NCBI RefSeq assembly: GCF_000971335.1
Contig: NZ_JZJL01000001.1
Span: 124,001-188,000 of the forward strand
Source of the DNA: Chromobacterium vaccinii
Lineage (GTDB): Bacteria; Pseudomonadota; Gammaproteobacteria; Burkholderiales; Chromobacteriaceae
Reading direction: 5' to 3'
DNA: 64,000 nt
The notes beneath the pieces are model-generated. The model was not told where the DNA came from and searched no databases. It worked only from the letters and a program-made list of their open reading frames with translations. Both the position numbers and the translations under genes were made by a program. Numbering within the stretch: position 1 is the first letter of the stretch; each line of letters begins with the position of its first letter. Positions 1 to 8,300 of the stretch are shown piece after piece.

Positions 1-1714
1 CCACCTGCTCCAGCGCGCCGTTCATGCTGTCGGACGCGTGGGTGGTGTCTTTCTGCATGGTCTGGATCACGTCAGAGATTTCCAGCGTGGCCTTGGCAGT
101 ACGCTCGGCCAGTTTGCGCACTTCATCCGCCACCACCGCGAAGCCGCGGCCCTGCTCGCCGGCGCGGGCGGCTTCAATCGCCGCGTTCAGCGCCAAGAGA
201 TTGGTCTGGTCGGCGATATCGCGGATCACCGACACGATGCCGGAAATGCGGTCGGAGCGCTGCTGCATGCCGCCCAGCACCTCGGCCAACTGGCGCACGG
301 TGCCGGCGATGCGGCCGATCTCCGCCGCGGTGGCGTCCACGTTGGCGGCGGCCTGATTGGACAGGGTGTCCGCCTCGCGGGCACGCTGCTCGGCCACCCG
401 CGCCGATTCGGCGATGTGGGTGACGCTGACCGACAGCTGCTCGACGCTGGCGGCGGTGGCGTTGGCCGCCTGCGACTGGCGGGCGGAGCTGTCGCGGATC
501 TGGTTCACGTCGCCGGACAGCTGGCGCACCGAGCCCAGCATGTCGCCGGCATGGCGGCGCACGTCCAGCATCATTCGGCGCAGCGAGCCGGTGAAGGTGT
601 TGAAAGCGCCGGCGGCCTGGCCGATCTCGTCGCGGCTGGCGATGGACAGCTCGCGGGTGAGGTCGCCGCTGCCGGAGGCCAGCTCGGTCATCGCGCCCTG
701 CAGCCGGCCCAGCGGACGCAGCAGCTGGTTCAGCGTGGCGCCCAACAGCAGCAGGATCAGCGCCAGGATGCCCAGGCTGATGAAGGCGGACTGCCAGCTG
801 GCCGCGCGCACCGGGGCGAAGGCCTCGTCCTCGGGAATGGAGATGCGCACCGCCCACGGCGTGCCGGCCTCGCCGACCACGATGGGCATGATGAAGTGGC
901 GGAAGCCGTCGTCGCTGCGGTATTCGGCCGGGCGGCCGTCCTTGATCGCCGCCTTGGCCTCGGCCGGCAGGTCCGGCGCGGCCTTGCCGTTCAGCCCGGG
1001 CTGGCGGCCGGCCAGCTGCACGCCGCCATTGGAGTACAGGCTCATGAAGCCGGCGCCGTAGGGCTGCACCTTGGCCGCCATTTCCTGCAGGTGGCCCAGC
1101 GCGATGTCGCAGCCGGCCACGCCCAGCACCTTGCCGCCGATATTGAGCGGGAAGGAAATGGTGCCCATCAGGATTTTCACATCGGGGTCGACATAGGGCT
1201 CGGTCAGCATCGGCTTGCCGGTCTTGCGCGGCTCGGTGTAGTAGGCGCTTTCGTCGACGCCGTCGCTGCCCCACACCACATCCACCTTGCCCGCCTTGCG
1301 GAACCAGTACACGCCGTAGCGGCCGGTGTGGTCGTTTTCCGGCTTGCCGGCCAGCTCGGCGTCGCGGCCGTCGAAGGCGTTGGGCTCCCAATCCACCCAG
1401 TAGCCGACCGCGTCCGGGTTGTTGGGCAGCTGGCGCCTCACCACTTCGGACAACAGCGAGCGGCCATTAGACGGCAGCGCCGCCTTCACGCCGGCCGCGG
1501 CCTCGGCCATCGCCTGCGCGGAATCATAGGTCTTGCCCAGCATGCGCTGCACGCGGCCGGCCTCGCTGCCCGCCAGCAGGCGGGCATGCTCCAGCACCGC
1601 GCTTTCCGCGTTGCGGTAGCTGTTGTAGATATTGGCCCCCGCCAGCACGGTAAAGCCGATCAGGATCAACAGGCCGGAGCCGGCCAGTATCTTGCCCTTG
1701 ATGGTTGCAATCAT
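1..1714 (-). CDS. Methyl-accepting chemotaxis protein, dCache-HAMP-signalling type (C-terminus outside window)
   Basis: Inner-membrane chemoreceptor that senses a periplasmic ligand and controls CheA. The frame is open to the window edge, so about 571 residues are visible and the C-terminal tip is missing. It begins MIATIKGK after a GAGGTGAA ribosome site, with an N-terminal membrane helix. A periplasmic dCache-like region follows ([20 protein letters not shown]), then a second membrane segment and a HAMP domain near residues 325-380 ([24 protein letters not shown]). The signalling hairpin contains [20 protein letters not shown] and [10 protein letters not shown]. It is monocistronic as far as can be seen. 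The ligand cannot be read from sequence; double-Cache receptors often bind amino acids or organic acids. Confidence 0.93.
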   Translation of the reverse strand, partial: MIATIKGKILAGSGLLILIGFTVLAGANIYNSYRNAESAVLEHARLLAGSEAGRVQRMLGKTYDSAQAMAEAAAGVKAALPSNGRSLLSEVVRRQLPNNPDAVGYWVDWEPNAFDGRDAELAGKPENDHTGRYGVYWFRKAGKVDVVWGSDGVDESAYYTEPRKTGKPMLTEPYVDPDVKILMGTISFPLNIGGKVLGVAGCDIALGHLQEMAAKVQPYGAGFMSLYSNGGVQLAGRQPGLNGKAAPDLPAEAKAAIKDGRPAEYRSDDGFRHFIMPIVVGEAGTPWAVRISIPEDEAFAPVRAASWQSAFISLGILALILLLLGATLNQLLRPLGRLQGAMTELASGSGDLTRELSIASRDEIGQAAGAFNTFTGSLRRMMLDVRRHAGDMLGSVRQLSGDVNQIRDSSARQSQAANATAASVEQLSVSVTHIAESARVAEQRAREADTLSNQAAANVDATAAEIGRIAGTVRQLAEVLGGMQQRSDRISGIVSVIRDIADQTNLLALNAAIEAARAGEQGRGFAVVADEVRKLAERTAKATLEISDVIQTMQKDTTHASDSMNGALEQV

Positions 1715-1925
1715 GGTTCACCTCTTGCCGGACGTGCCGCCCGCCCGATGGCGGTCCGTCCGATTGTCTGCATATTCATCGCGGAATGAGAATCGCTTGT
1801 CGCCCCAGGCGCCCGCTTCCCCAGCCCAGAAGGTAACGCAGGAAACGTTCTAGCACAAAGGAATGATTACCGATGCCGCGCAAGGGTGGCGATGATACGC
1901 CGCGCGCCGCCTGCTGGCCACCCGG

Positions 1926-2624
1926 CTACCAGCTGGCGCGCTTGAACAGGCTGAGCCGGTTGACGCGGAACAGCCGCGCCGGCCGCTGGCTGCCGCCCTG
2001 GAACTGGTCGGTGGCGATCAGGATGTCGGCCTGGTCGGCCGCCTCGCCGGGGCTCATGTCCCCCACCTTGATGCCCAGCCGGGAGCGGAAGGTGCCGCGC
2101 GACACCGTCTCGCCGAAGATCTGCTCATAGGTGCGCTGCAGCTGGGTCAGCGTGAACTGCTCCGGCAGCAGCCAGCACGGCAGCGTGGAGTAGCTGGCCT
2201 TGTTGCGCACCCGCTCCGCCGCCGCGCGGATCTGCTCGGCGTGGTCGAAGGCCAGCTCCGGCAATTGGTCGACATCATAGAAATGGAACACCTCGCCGCC
2301 GGCCTGGCGCAGCTCCTCGTGCGGCATCAACGCCACGTGGGAGATGGCCGCCGACCAGCCGCGCGGATCGCGCGCCGCGCCGGCGAAAGTGCCCAGTTGC
2401 TCTAGGTAACGCGGCTCGACGCCGGTCTTTTCGCGCAGCACGCGGCGCGCGGTGTCCTCGGCGGTGGCGTCCTCCTGCGGATGCACATAGCCGCCCGGCA
2501 GGGCCAGGCAGCCCTGGAACGGCGGGCGGGCGCGCCGGTGCAGCGCCGCCTGCAGCTTGCCCTGGCGCAGAGTGAGCAACACGACATCCACGCTGACGAT
2601 GAGAGCGGGGCGATTAGGGTGCAT
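1926..2624 (-). CDS. nrtR: NrtR-family transcriptional regulator of NAD metabolism (Nudix domain plus winged helix)
   Basis: 232 residues. An N-terminal Nudix fold (about 5-145) contains LPGGYVHPQEDATAEDTARR and REKTGVEP. It resembles a Nudix box that has lost part of the catalytic consensus, as is common in NrtR regulators. The C-terminal part (about 150-232) looks like the winged helix of NrtR proteins (LTQLQRTYEQIFGETVSRGTFR). NrtR proteins are repressors that sense ADP-ribose or related NAD metabolites. The gene is divergent from prs-nadV, and two palindromes fill the shared promoter, which strongly supports local autoregulated control. The ATG is followed by HPNRPALIVSVDVV, where the Nudix fold starts, so this start is reasonable. 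Confidence 0.88.
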   Translation of the reverse strand: MHPNRPALIVSVDVVLLTLRQGKLQAALHRRARPPFQGCLALPGGYVHPQEDATAEDTARRVLREKTGVEPRYLEQLGTFAGAARDPRGWSAAISHVALMPHEELRQAGGEVFHFYDVDQLPELAFDHAEQIRAAAERVRNKASYSTLPCWLLPEQFTLTQLQRTYEQIFGETVSRGTFRSRLGIKVGDMSPGEAADQADILIATDQFQGGSQRPARLFRVNRLSLFKRASW

Positions 2625-2666
2625 GAGGTATCCGTTTAATCGATTCTTTCCGATATTTTCGCCTTC

Positions 2667-2687
2667 TTAGTTGCAAAATTCAACTAA
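2667..2687. promoter_or_regulatory. Putative NrtR operator 1
   Basis: Perfect inverted repeat TTAGTTG-N7-CAACTAA, 43 bases upstream of the nrtR start. The same arm and the same 7-base spacer recur at 2711-2729. The pair fits binding by a dimeric regulator over the nrtR promoter. NrtR binding is inferred from gene context. Confidence 0.75.
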
Positions 2688-2710
2688 GCACGGATATACT
2701 GCGCACAAGA

Positions 2711-2729
2711 TAGTTGAAAAAAACAACTA
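2711..2729. promoter_or_regulatory. Putative NrtR operator 2
   Basis: Inverted repeat TAGTTG-A7-CAACTA, ending 55 bases before the prs-like ATG. It repeats the arms and 7-base spacing of operator 1. The arm centres are 43 bases apart, about four helical turns, so cooperative binding across both promoters is plausible. Confidence 0.75.
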
Positions 2730-2784
2730 AGATTGCCAGCCGACATGGTTTGCCCCCGGCAGCACACAACAAAGGACCGCATCG

Positions 2785-3597
2785 ATGATCACCGCCAGCT
2801 ACCTCAGCCACAACGGCCAGCAACGCGCGCTGCGCCTGGATTTCTTCACCTTCCCCGGCGGCGAAGTGCACGCCACGGCGGAAACCGGCGCGCCGGCCGC
2901 CGAGCTCTGCATCCGCGCCGACCTGCGCGACGCCGGCGCGATCATCTCCCTGTTGATGGCTACCGACGCGCTGCGGCGCGCTTATCCCGGCGCGCCGCTG
3001 GAGCTGTGCCTACCCTACGTGCCCTACGCCCGCCAGGACCGGGTGGCCAATCCGGGCGAGGCCTTGTCGGCCAAGGTGTTCTGCGGCCTGATCAACCAGC
3101 AAGGCTACAGCCGGGTGCGGATCCAGGACCCGCACAGCGACGTGGTGACCGCGCTGCTGGACCGGGTGGAGGTGGAAGACCCGCTGCCGGCGCTGCGCCG
3201 CGCGCTAGAGGCGATCGGCCCGGCCACGCTGGTGGCGCCGGATGCCGGCGCCCGCAAGCGGGTGCTGAAGCTGGCCCAGCAGCTGGGCTGCGGCGCCGTC
3301 TGCGCCGACAAGGTGCGCGACACCGTCACCGGCAAGATCAGCGGCATCGAACTGCACGGCGCGCTGCCGGCCGGCCCGCTGCTGGTGGTGGACGACATCT
3401 GCGACGGCGGCGGTACCTTCGTCGGCCTGGCCGAAGCCATCGCCGCCCGCCAGGCGGCGGAAGGCCAGCTCGCGCCGCTGTACCTGTACGTGACCCACGG
3501 CATCTTCAGCCGCGGCTTGGACCGCCTGCTGGAGCGCTTCGACGCCGTGTTCGCCCGCAATGACTGGAGCTGCGACGCCCGCTGCCGCCTCGTCTGA
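2785..3597 (+). CDS. Short ribose-phosphate pyrophosphokinase-family protein (Prs-like or ADP-ribose pyrophosphate synthetase-like)
   Basis: 270 residues, shorter than the roughly 315 of housekeeping PRPP synthetase. Recognisable family elements are FPGGEVHA near the N-terminus, PYARQDR in the ATP-binding region, and the PRPP loop VVDDICDGGGTF near 200-212. The start follows AAAGGA with good spacing. It is the first gene of an operon with nadV. Prs supplies PRPP for nicotinamide phosphoribosylation. However, short Prs-like proteins paired with NAMPT-like proteins have also been described in phages as Adps, which pyrophosphorylates ADP-ribose for direct NAD+ rebuilding. Sequence alone does not separate the two. 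The two upstream operators suggest NrtR control. Confidence 0.85.
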   Translation: MITASYLSHNGQQRALRLDFFTFPGGEVHATAETGAPAAELCIRADLRDAGAIISLLMATDALRRAYPGAPLELCLPYVPYARQDRVANPGEALSAKVFCGLINQQGYSRVRIQDPHSDVVTALLDRVEVEDPLPALRRALEAIGPATLVAPDAGARKRVLKLAQQLGCGAVCADKVRDTVTGKISGIELHGALPAGPLLVVDDICDGGGTFVGLAEAIAARQAAEGQLAPLYLYVTHGIFSRGLDRLLERFDAVFARNDWSCDARCRLV

Positions 3598-3674
3598 GCG
3601 CGCCGACAAAGCCCAGATCCCGCGGCACGCCTCGGCTCAGCCGCCCAAGTCCAAACACAGATCGAAGGAGAAGC

Positions 3675-5363
3675 ATGATGACCACCCCGAAAACCGCGCA
3701 AGACAAGAACCAGCTGGCTCCGTTCAACCTGGCCGACTTCTACAAGACCGGCCACCCGGCGATGTACCCGCGCGCAACCACCCGGCTGGTGGCCAACTTC
3801 ACGCCGCGCTCGGCCAAATACGCGCCGGTGCTGCCGCAGCTGTTCGACGACAAGGTGGTGTGGTTCGGCCTGCAGGGCTTCATCCAGGAATACCTGATCG
3901 ATCTATTCAACCGCGAATTCTTCCAGCGCCCGAAAGCGGACGCGGTGCGCCGCTACCAGCGCCGGATGGACACCGCGCTCGGCACCGGCGCGGTGGACGG
4001 CGGCCGGCTGGAAGCGCTGCACGATCTGGGCTACCTGCCGCTGGAAATCCGCTCGCTGCCGGAAGGCGCGCGGGTGGACATCAAGGTGCCGCCGGTCACT
4101 TTCTCCAATACCCATCCGGACTTCCCCTGGGTGGCCACTTACTTTGAAACGCTGTTCAGTTGCGAGAGCTGGAAGCCGTCCACCGTGGCCACCATCGCCT
4201 TCGAATTCCGCAAGCTGCTGACTTACTTCGCCGCCCTCACCGGCGCGCCGCAGGACTTCGTCGCCTGGCAAGGCCACGATTTCTCGATGCGCGGCATGAG
4301 CGGCGTCCACGACGCGATGCGCTGCGGCGCCGGCCACCTGCTGTCGTTCACCGGCACCGACACCATCCCGGCTCTGGACTATCTGGAAGACCACTACGGC
4401 GCCGACGCCGAGCAAGAACTGGTCGGCGGCTCCATCCCGGCGTCCGAGCACAGCGTGATGGCCTTGCGCATCCTGCTGACGCGGCAGCGGCTGGCGCGGA
4501 TGCCCGCGCACAGCGGACTGGACGACAAGGCGCTGCGCCGGCTGGCCGAACGCGAGGTGGTGCGCGAATTCGTCAGCCGCGACTACCCGGCGGGCATGGT
4601 GTCCATCGTTGCCGACACCTTCGACTTCTGGAACGTCGTCACCGTGATCGCCCACGAGTTGAAGGAAGACATCCTGGCCCGCCGCCCGGACGCGCTGGGC
4701 AACGCCAAGGTGGTGTTCCGCCCGGACTCCGGCGACCCGGTGAAGATCCTCACCGGTTATCGCGACGACGAGCTGCTGTTCGACGACGCCGGCAACTGCA
4801 CCGCGCGCGACGATGGCCGCCCGGTCAGCGCAGCCGAGCGCAAGGGCGCGGTGGAGTGCCTGTGGGACATCTTCGGCGGCGGCGTCACCGAGCGCGGCTA
4901 CCGCGCGCTGGACAGCCACGTTGGCCTGATCTACGGCGACTCCATCACCCTGCCGCGCGCCCGAGACATCCTGCTGCGGCTGGCCGACAAGGGCTTCGCC
5001 TCCAGCAATGTGGTGTTCGGCATCGGCAGCTTCGTCTACGGCATGAATTCGCGCGACACCTTCGGCTATGCGCTGAAGGCGATCTACGCCGAGGTGGACG
5101 GCGAGGCCGTCGACATCTACAAGGACCCGGCCACCGACGACGGCACCAAGAAATCGGCCCGCGGCCTGCTGCGGGTGGAAGAGGAGAACGGCCGCTACGT
5201 TCTGCACCAGCAACAGACGCCGGCCGAAGCCGACGGCGGCGCGCTGCGGCCGGTGTTCCGCGACGGCGAGCTGCTGGCCAGGCAAACGCTGGCCGAGATC
5301 CGCCAGCGGCTGCAGGCGTCGTGGACCTGCCCGCAACCGGGCAGCCTGGACTGGACCGCATAG
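3675..5363 (+). CDS. nadV: Nicotinamide phosphoribosyltransferase (NadV/NAMPT family)
   Basis: 562 residues, longer than the roughly 490 of animal NAMPT. The family joins nicotinamide and PRPP to make NMN, a one-step NAD salvage. Family motifs visible are FYKTGHPAMYP at the N-terminus, PASEHSVM (equivalent of the catalytic His), VFRPDSGDPVKI (phosphoribosyl binding), YGDSITL and GIGSFVYGMNSRDTFG. The extra length includes an insertion around residues 370-390 (DDAGNCTARDDGRP). The start at the first of two adjacent ATGs follows AAGGAG. It lies 77 bases after the prs-like gene and is probably cotranscribed. It could instead be the Namat enzyme of the phage NARP1 pathway, which is annotated in the same family. 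Confidence 0.92.
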   Translation: MMTTPKTAQDKNQLAPFNLADFYKTGHPAMYPRATTRLVANFTPRSAKYAPVLPQLFDDKVVWFGLQGFIQEYLIDLFNREFFQRPKADAVRRYQRRMDTALGTGAVDGGRLEALHDLGYLPLEIRSLPEGARVDIKVPPVTFSNTHPDFPWVATYFETLFSCESWKPSTVATIAFEFRKLLTYFAALTGAPQDFVAWQGHDFSMRGMSGVHDAMRCGAGHLLSFTGTDTIPALDYLEDHYGADAEQELVGGSIPASEHSVMALRILLTRQRLARMPAHSGLDDKALRRLAEREVVREFVSRDYPAGMVSIVADTFDFWNVVTVIAHELKEDILARRPDALGNAKVVFRPDSGDPVKILTGYRDDELLFDDAGNCTARDDGRPVSAAERKGAVECLWDIFGGGVTERGYRALDSHVGLIYGDSITLPRARDILLRLADKGFASSNVVFGIGSFVYGMNSRDTFGYALKAIYAEVDGEAVDIYKDPATDDGTKKSARGLLRVEEENGRYVLHQQQTPAEADGGALRPVFRDGELLARQTLAEIRQRLQASWTCPQPGSLDWTA

Positions 5364-5370
5364 CAACACC

Positions 5371-5388
5371 GCCCGCCGCCCGGCGGGC
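5371..5388 (+). terminator. Hairpin between nadV and the toxin-antitoxin pair
   Basis: GCCCGCC-N4-GGCGGGC stem starting 7 bases after the nadV stop and followed by TTGCCACTTT. The U-run is poor, so it may be an attenuator or partial terminator rather than a full stop. Confidence 0.4.
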
Positions 5389-5400
5389 TTGCCACTTTCA

Positions 5401-5432
5401 GGCAAAATGCCAATACTAACAAGGCAAATGCC
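5401..5432. promoter_or_regulatory. Twin short palindromes before the antitoxin start, possible autoregulatory site
   Basis: GGCAAAATGCC (5401-5411) and GGCAAATGCC (5423-5432) are two near-identical inverted repeats with starts 22 bases apart, about two helical turns. They lie directly before the ribosome site of the antitoxin gene. Xre-type antitoxins commonly repress their own promoter through such repeats; binding here is inferred. Confidence 0.45.
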
Positions 5433-5445
5433 GATGGAGGCCATC

Positions 5446-5910
5446 ATGTCCCAAGCCCTGTTCAAACCCGATGCCGGCTCGCTGCCGGAACAGCCGCGCG
5501 CGCCGGCGCTGCGTTTCGCCCGGCTGTCGCGCATCATCGGCCAGAAAGTGCGCTCCGACCTGGAAGTGGCGCGCTATGTCGCCAACGGCGCCGACACCGG
5601 CCTGATCGACCATCTGGCCGGCGAAGGACTCACCCGCAAGGAGCTGGAGTTCGTGATTCCGGCGCGCACGCTGTCCCACCGCATCAAAAAGCACGAAAAG
5701 CTGAGCCGCGACGAGTCCGAGCGCGGCGTGCGGGTGGCCAGCCTGCTGGTGCTGGCGCAGCAGGTGCTGGGGGAGGAAGCCACCGGTTGGCTGCGGCAGC
5801 CGCTGCGCCGCTTCGACGACGCCAGCCCGCTGGAAATGGCGCAGACCGAGCAGGGCGCGCGGCTGGTGGAAAACCTGCTGGTTCAGATCGACGAAGGCTA
5901 CGTGGCGTGA
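5446..5910 (+). CDS. Xre/MbcA/ParS-type antitoxin
   Basis: 154 residues from the ATG at 5446, chosen because GGAGG sits five bases upstream. The frame is open further upstream to 5389. The middle (ARTLSHRIKKHEKLSRDESERG) and the C-terminal half (ASLLVLAQQVLGEEATGWLR, then DDASPLEMAQTEQGARLVEN) match the Xre-like plus toxin-binding (MbcA/ParS/Xre) layout. It neutralises the RES toxin encoded next and probably represses the pair. The stop overlaps the toxin start by four bases (GTGA), which is classical coupling. It sits 82 bases after nadV. Confidence 0.9.
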   Translation: MSQALFKPDAGSLPEQPRAPALRFARLSRIIGQKVRSDLEVARYVANGADTGLIDHLAGEGLTRKELEFVIPARTLSHRIKKHEKLSRDESERGVRVASLLVLAQQVLGEEATGWLRQPLRRFDDASPLEMAQTEQGARLVENLLVQIDEGYVA

Positions 5911-6350
5911 TCGCCTGGCGGATCAGCAATTACGCCGATCTGAACGGCCTGGGCGGGCTGCGCGCCGACGGCCGCTGGCACCACGCCGGCCGGCCCGTGG
6001 TCTACCTGGCCGACCACGCCGCCAGCGCGATGCTGGAAATGCTGGTGCACAGCGAGCTGCGCCGCCTGCCGGCCAGCTTCCAGCTATTGAAAGTGGAGTT
6101 GCCGGACGACGGCATGCTGGACCTGGACCCGGCCGCGCTGCCCGCCGGCTGGCGCGCCCGCCAGGAAGACACCCGGCGGCTGGGAGACGCCTGGCTGGCG
6201 CAGGCGCCCAGCGCGCTGCTGCGGGTGCCGAGCGCGCTGGCGGTGGAAGGCTGGAACCTGTTGCTCAACCCGCTGCACCCCGCTGCCGGCCGCTGCCGGG
6301 TTCTCGAAGCCATCGCCGCGCCGCTTGACGCGCGGCTGCGCCAGTCCTGA
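5907..6350 (+). CDS. RES-domain toxin (NAD+-targeting)
   Basis: 147 residues starting at GTG in the GTGA overlap with the antitoxin stop. RES hallmarks are GRWHHAGRPVVYLADHAASA with the conserved Arg, LEMLVH with the conserved Glu, LPAGW, and RVPSAL followed by WNLLLNPLHP. Characterised RES toxins degrade NAD+ (hydrolysis or phosphorolysis). One, ParT, ADP-ribosylates the host PRPP synthetase. Its position directly downstream of a Prs-like gene and nadV, which make or rebuild NAD, is therefore notable. The upstream in-frame extension to 5787 lies inside the antitoxin gene and is not a credible start. Confidence 0.9.
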   Translation: MIAWRISNYADLNGLGGLRADGRWHHAGRPVVYLADHAASAMLEMLVHSELRRLPASFQLLKVELPDDGMLDLDPAALPAGWRARQEDTRRLGDAWLAQAPSALLRVPSALAVEGWNLLLNPLHPAAGRCRVLEAIAAPLDARLRQS

Positions 6351-6376
6351 GCGGCCGGCTCCGTCGTCGGCCCGGC

Positions 6377-6742
6377 TCAGCGGATCTCGATGTCCGCCAG
6401 ATGATAGGTGCCGGTACGGCTTTCCTGGCAGAACACCCTGGCCTCTACGGTGACGGTCCTCCCCTGGTAGCGCGCCATCCCTTCCTGGTTCAAGGCCAGC
6501 CGGGCCATCGTCTGCCCGCCGCAGGCGGCGCCGTCGTCCAGCCGCAGCGGGCGGCGCAGCCTCAGGTAATGAGCGCGAAACAGCGTGCCCTCGGCCTTGC
6601 TGCCGCTGGAGATCGGCCCGGTGACGATGCCGCGCAGCGTCAGTCGGGTGTCGCCGTCGGCGCGCACCGGCATGGCGGCGGCGGCATGGCAGTTGGCCAG
6701 CAGGCACAGGCTGGCGATCAGGCGGGTGCGATGATGTGTCAT
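6377..6742 (-). CDS. Small secreted protein of unknown function
   Basis: 121 residues from the ATG at 6742, preceded by AAGAGAACC. The N-terminus MTHHRTRLIASLCLLANCHA is a signal peptide ending in an Ala-rich cleavage region. The mature part, about 98 residues, has two cysteines (GAACGG and VFCQES) that could form a disulfide. It also has alternating beta-like segments (TRLTLRGIVTGP, YLRLRRPLRL, RTVTVEARVF), perhaps a small OB-like fold as in DUF4431 proteins. That resemblance is from memory and weak. It is downstream of, and separated by a terminator from, hisC. Confidence 0.7.
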   Translation of the reverse strand: MTHHRTRLIASLCLLANCHAAAAMPVRADGDTRLTLRGIVTGPISSGSKAEGTLFRAHYLRLRRPLRLDDGAACGGQTMARLALNQEGMARYQGRTVTVEARVFCQESRTGTYHLADIEIR

Positions 6743-6782
6743 GGTTCTCTTGGCGGAACGTGGGGGCGGCTCGCCGGACCGC

Positions 6783-6821
6783 AAAAAAATAAGCGATGGG
6801 TTTTACCAACCCACCGCTTAT
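6783..6821 (-). terminator. Rho-independent terminator of hisC
   Basis: Read on the minus strand, stem ATAAGCG-TGGGTT pairs with AACCCA-CGCTTAT (one internal mismatch), followed by seven T. It begins 38 bases beyond the hisC stop. Confidence 0.85.
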
Positions 6822-6859
6822 GTCATTGGCGTTTGCGCCTGTCAATGTAACTATGCCCG

Positions 6860-7954
6860 TCAGCGACCGGCCATGCCCTCCAGCACCTTGCTGGACAAGG
6901 CCTGCGGCTGGGCGGTGACGCGCAGCAGATGGCGCAGCGCCGGGTGCGGCGGCCGGTGCACCGCGATGCCCTCGGCCAGCAGCTGGCGCTGGATGGCCTC
7001 GGACTGCGCGGCGTTGGGATAGACGACGCTGACGAAATTGGTGTGCGAGGGCAGCACGGTCAGGTCGCGCTCGCGCAGCGCGTCGGCCAGCTTGTCGCGC
7101 AGCAATACCGTGGCCTGCACCAGCTGACAGGCGTAATCCGGCGCGTCCAGCACCGTCGCCGCCGCGTGCTGGGCGATGCCAGACAGCGCGTACTGCGGCC
7201 GGATCTGGTCCGCCTTGGCGATGACGTCGGCCGGCGCCAGCGCGAAACCGACGCGCAGGCCAGCCAGCGCGTAGGCCTTGGACAGCGTGCGCAGCCGCAG
7301 CGTATTGGCCAGCACGCCGGAGGGCGGGGCGTCCTCCGGCAGGGTACAGAAATCGATATAGGCCTCGTCCAGGATCAGCAGCGTCTGCGACGGCAGCTGC
7401 TGGCGCAGCGCCTGGATGTCGGCCGCCGACCAATAATGGCCAGTGGGATTGTCTGGATTGGCCAGGTAGACCACCACCGCGCGCTCGGCCTGCGCCACCT
7501 CGCACAGGCGGGCGAGATCGGGCCGCAGGCCCACGCCCTGCGCCTGGTACGGCACTTCCAGGATGCGGGCGCCGACGCCCTCGGCGAAATAACGGAAGGC
7601 CGGGTAGGTGCCGGCGCTGCACACCACCGCGTCGCCGGCGTTGCAGCGCAGCCGCAGCGCCAGCAGGATCAGGCTGTCGGCGCCACAATCGAACAGCACC
7701 TGGCTGTTTTCCAGCCCCAGCCGCTGCGCCACCCGCTCGCGCAGCGCCAGCGCGTACGGGTCCGGGTACAGCCGGGCCAATTCGGCCAGCGCCTCGCCCC
7801 ACGGCTCCAACAGCGGCGAGGCCGGCTTCACCATGCTCTCGTTGGCGCCCAGCCGGCTGACCACCTTGCGGCCCAGCGCCGCCTCCAGCTTGGCGATGCC
7901 GGGAAACGGGTTGACGATGGTATGGTGTTCCAGATGACGCGCGTAGTGGGGCAT
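6860..7954 (-). CDS. hisC: Histidinol-phosphate aminotransferase
   Basis: 364 residues from the ATG at 7954, with AGGAG upstream; an 11-residue longer frame exists but lacks a better site. It is a class I/II PLP aminotransferase. Visible elements are RLGANESMVKPASP at the substrate-binding N-terminus, YPDPYALALRERVA, NPDNPTGHYW and LILDEAYIDF. The PLP lysine is in SKAYALAGLRVGFAL. The enzyme makes histidinol phosphate and may also act on aromatic amino acids. No other his gene lies nearby, so this may be a second copy or a stand-alone family member. A TAGAAT hexamer at 7986-7991 (minus strand) is a plausible -10 element. Confidence 0.9.
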   Translation of the reverse strand: MPHYARHLEHHTIVNPFPGIAKLEAALGRKVVSRLGANESMVKPASPLLEPWGEALAELARLYPDPYALALRERVAQRLGLENSQVLFDCGADSLILLALRLRCNAGDAVVCSAGTYPAFRYFAEGVGARILEVPYQAQGVGLRPDLARLCEVAQAERAVVVYLANPDNPTGHYWSAADIQALRQQLPSQTLLILDEAYIDFCTLPEDAPPSGVLANTLRLRTLSKAYALAGLRVGFALAPADVIAKADQIRPQYALSGIAQHAAATVLDAPDYACQLVQATVLLRDKLADALRERDLTVLPSHTNFVSVVYPNAAQSEAIQRQLLAEGIAVHRPPHPALRHLLRVTAQPQALSSKVLEGMAGR

Positions 7955-8046
7955 GGCGGCTCCTATTCCCGGGAAACGACGGCCCATTCTAGGCCAAGCC
8001 CCGTTCAGACAAGCGATTGCTTGGAAATATCCTTATGTCGCCGCGC

Positions 8047-8211
8047 TCAACGGGAAGCGGAAGCGTCCGCCTTGGGCGCGGAGGCGTCCGGTTTGACGGC
8101 GTGGGCGGCGGACGGCGCCTTCTTGGGCTGCTGCGGCAGCACCAGCGGGCCTTTGTAGCCGCAAGCGGCCAGGATCAGGGTCAAACTTGCGCAAGCGAGC
8201 AGGGTACGCAT
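8047..8211 (-). CDS. lptM: LptM-like small lipoprotein
   Basis: 54 residues from the ATG at 8211 (MRTLLACASLTLIL). A lipobox LAAC is followed by GYKGPLVLP, the signature of LptM/YifL, an outer-membrane lipoprotein that helps mature the LptD-LptE lipopolysaccharide translocon. The C-terminal tail is Ala/Lys/Ser/Asp-rich and low complexity (KPDASAPKADASAS), as in many betaproteobacterial copies. It is divergent from cyaY, a neighbourhood seen in related genomes, although the usual companion lysA is not next to it here. Confidence 0.85.
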   Translation of the reverse strand: MRTLLACASLTLILAACGYKGPLVLPQQPKKAPSAAHAVKPDASAPKADASASR

Positions 8212-8300
8212 ACTGATGGCAATCCGATATGGCAAAATCGACATACTAGCAAAACCTTGCCGGGCGGTGTTGCCGCCGCCGGCGCCATCAGGGAAACATC

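Noticed and set aside
38-1789. Long plus-strand open frames over the chemoreceptor gene
   Set aside because: Antisense shadow of a GC-rich coding region. The minus strand carries the clear dCache-HAMP-MCP protein.
5787-5906. N-terminal extension of the RES toxin
   Set aside because: It lies inside the antitoxin gene and translates to low-complexity Ala/Arg. The GTG at 5907 gives the normal RES start.
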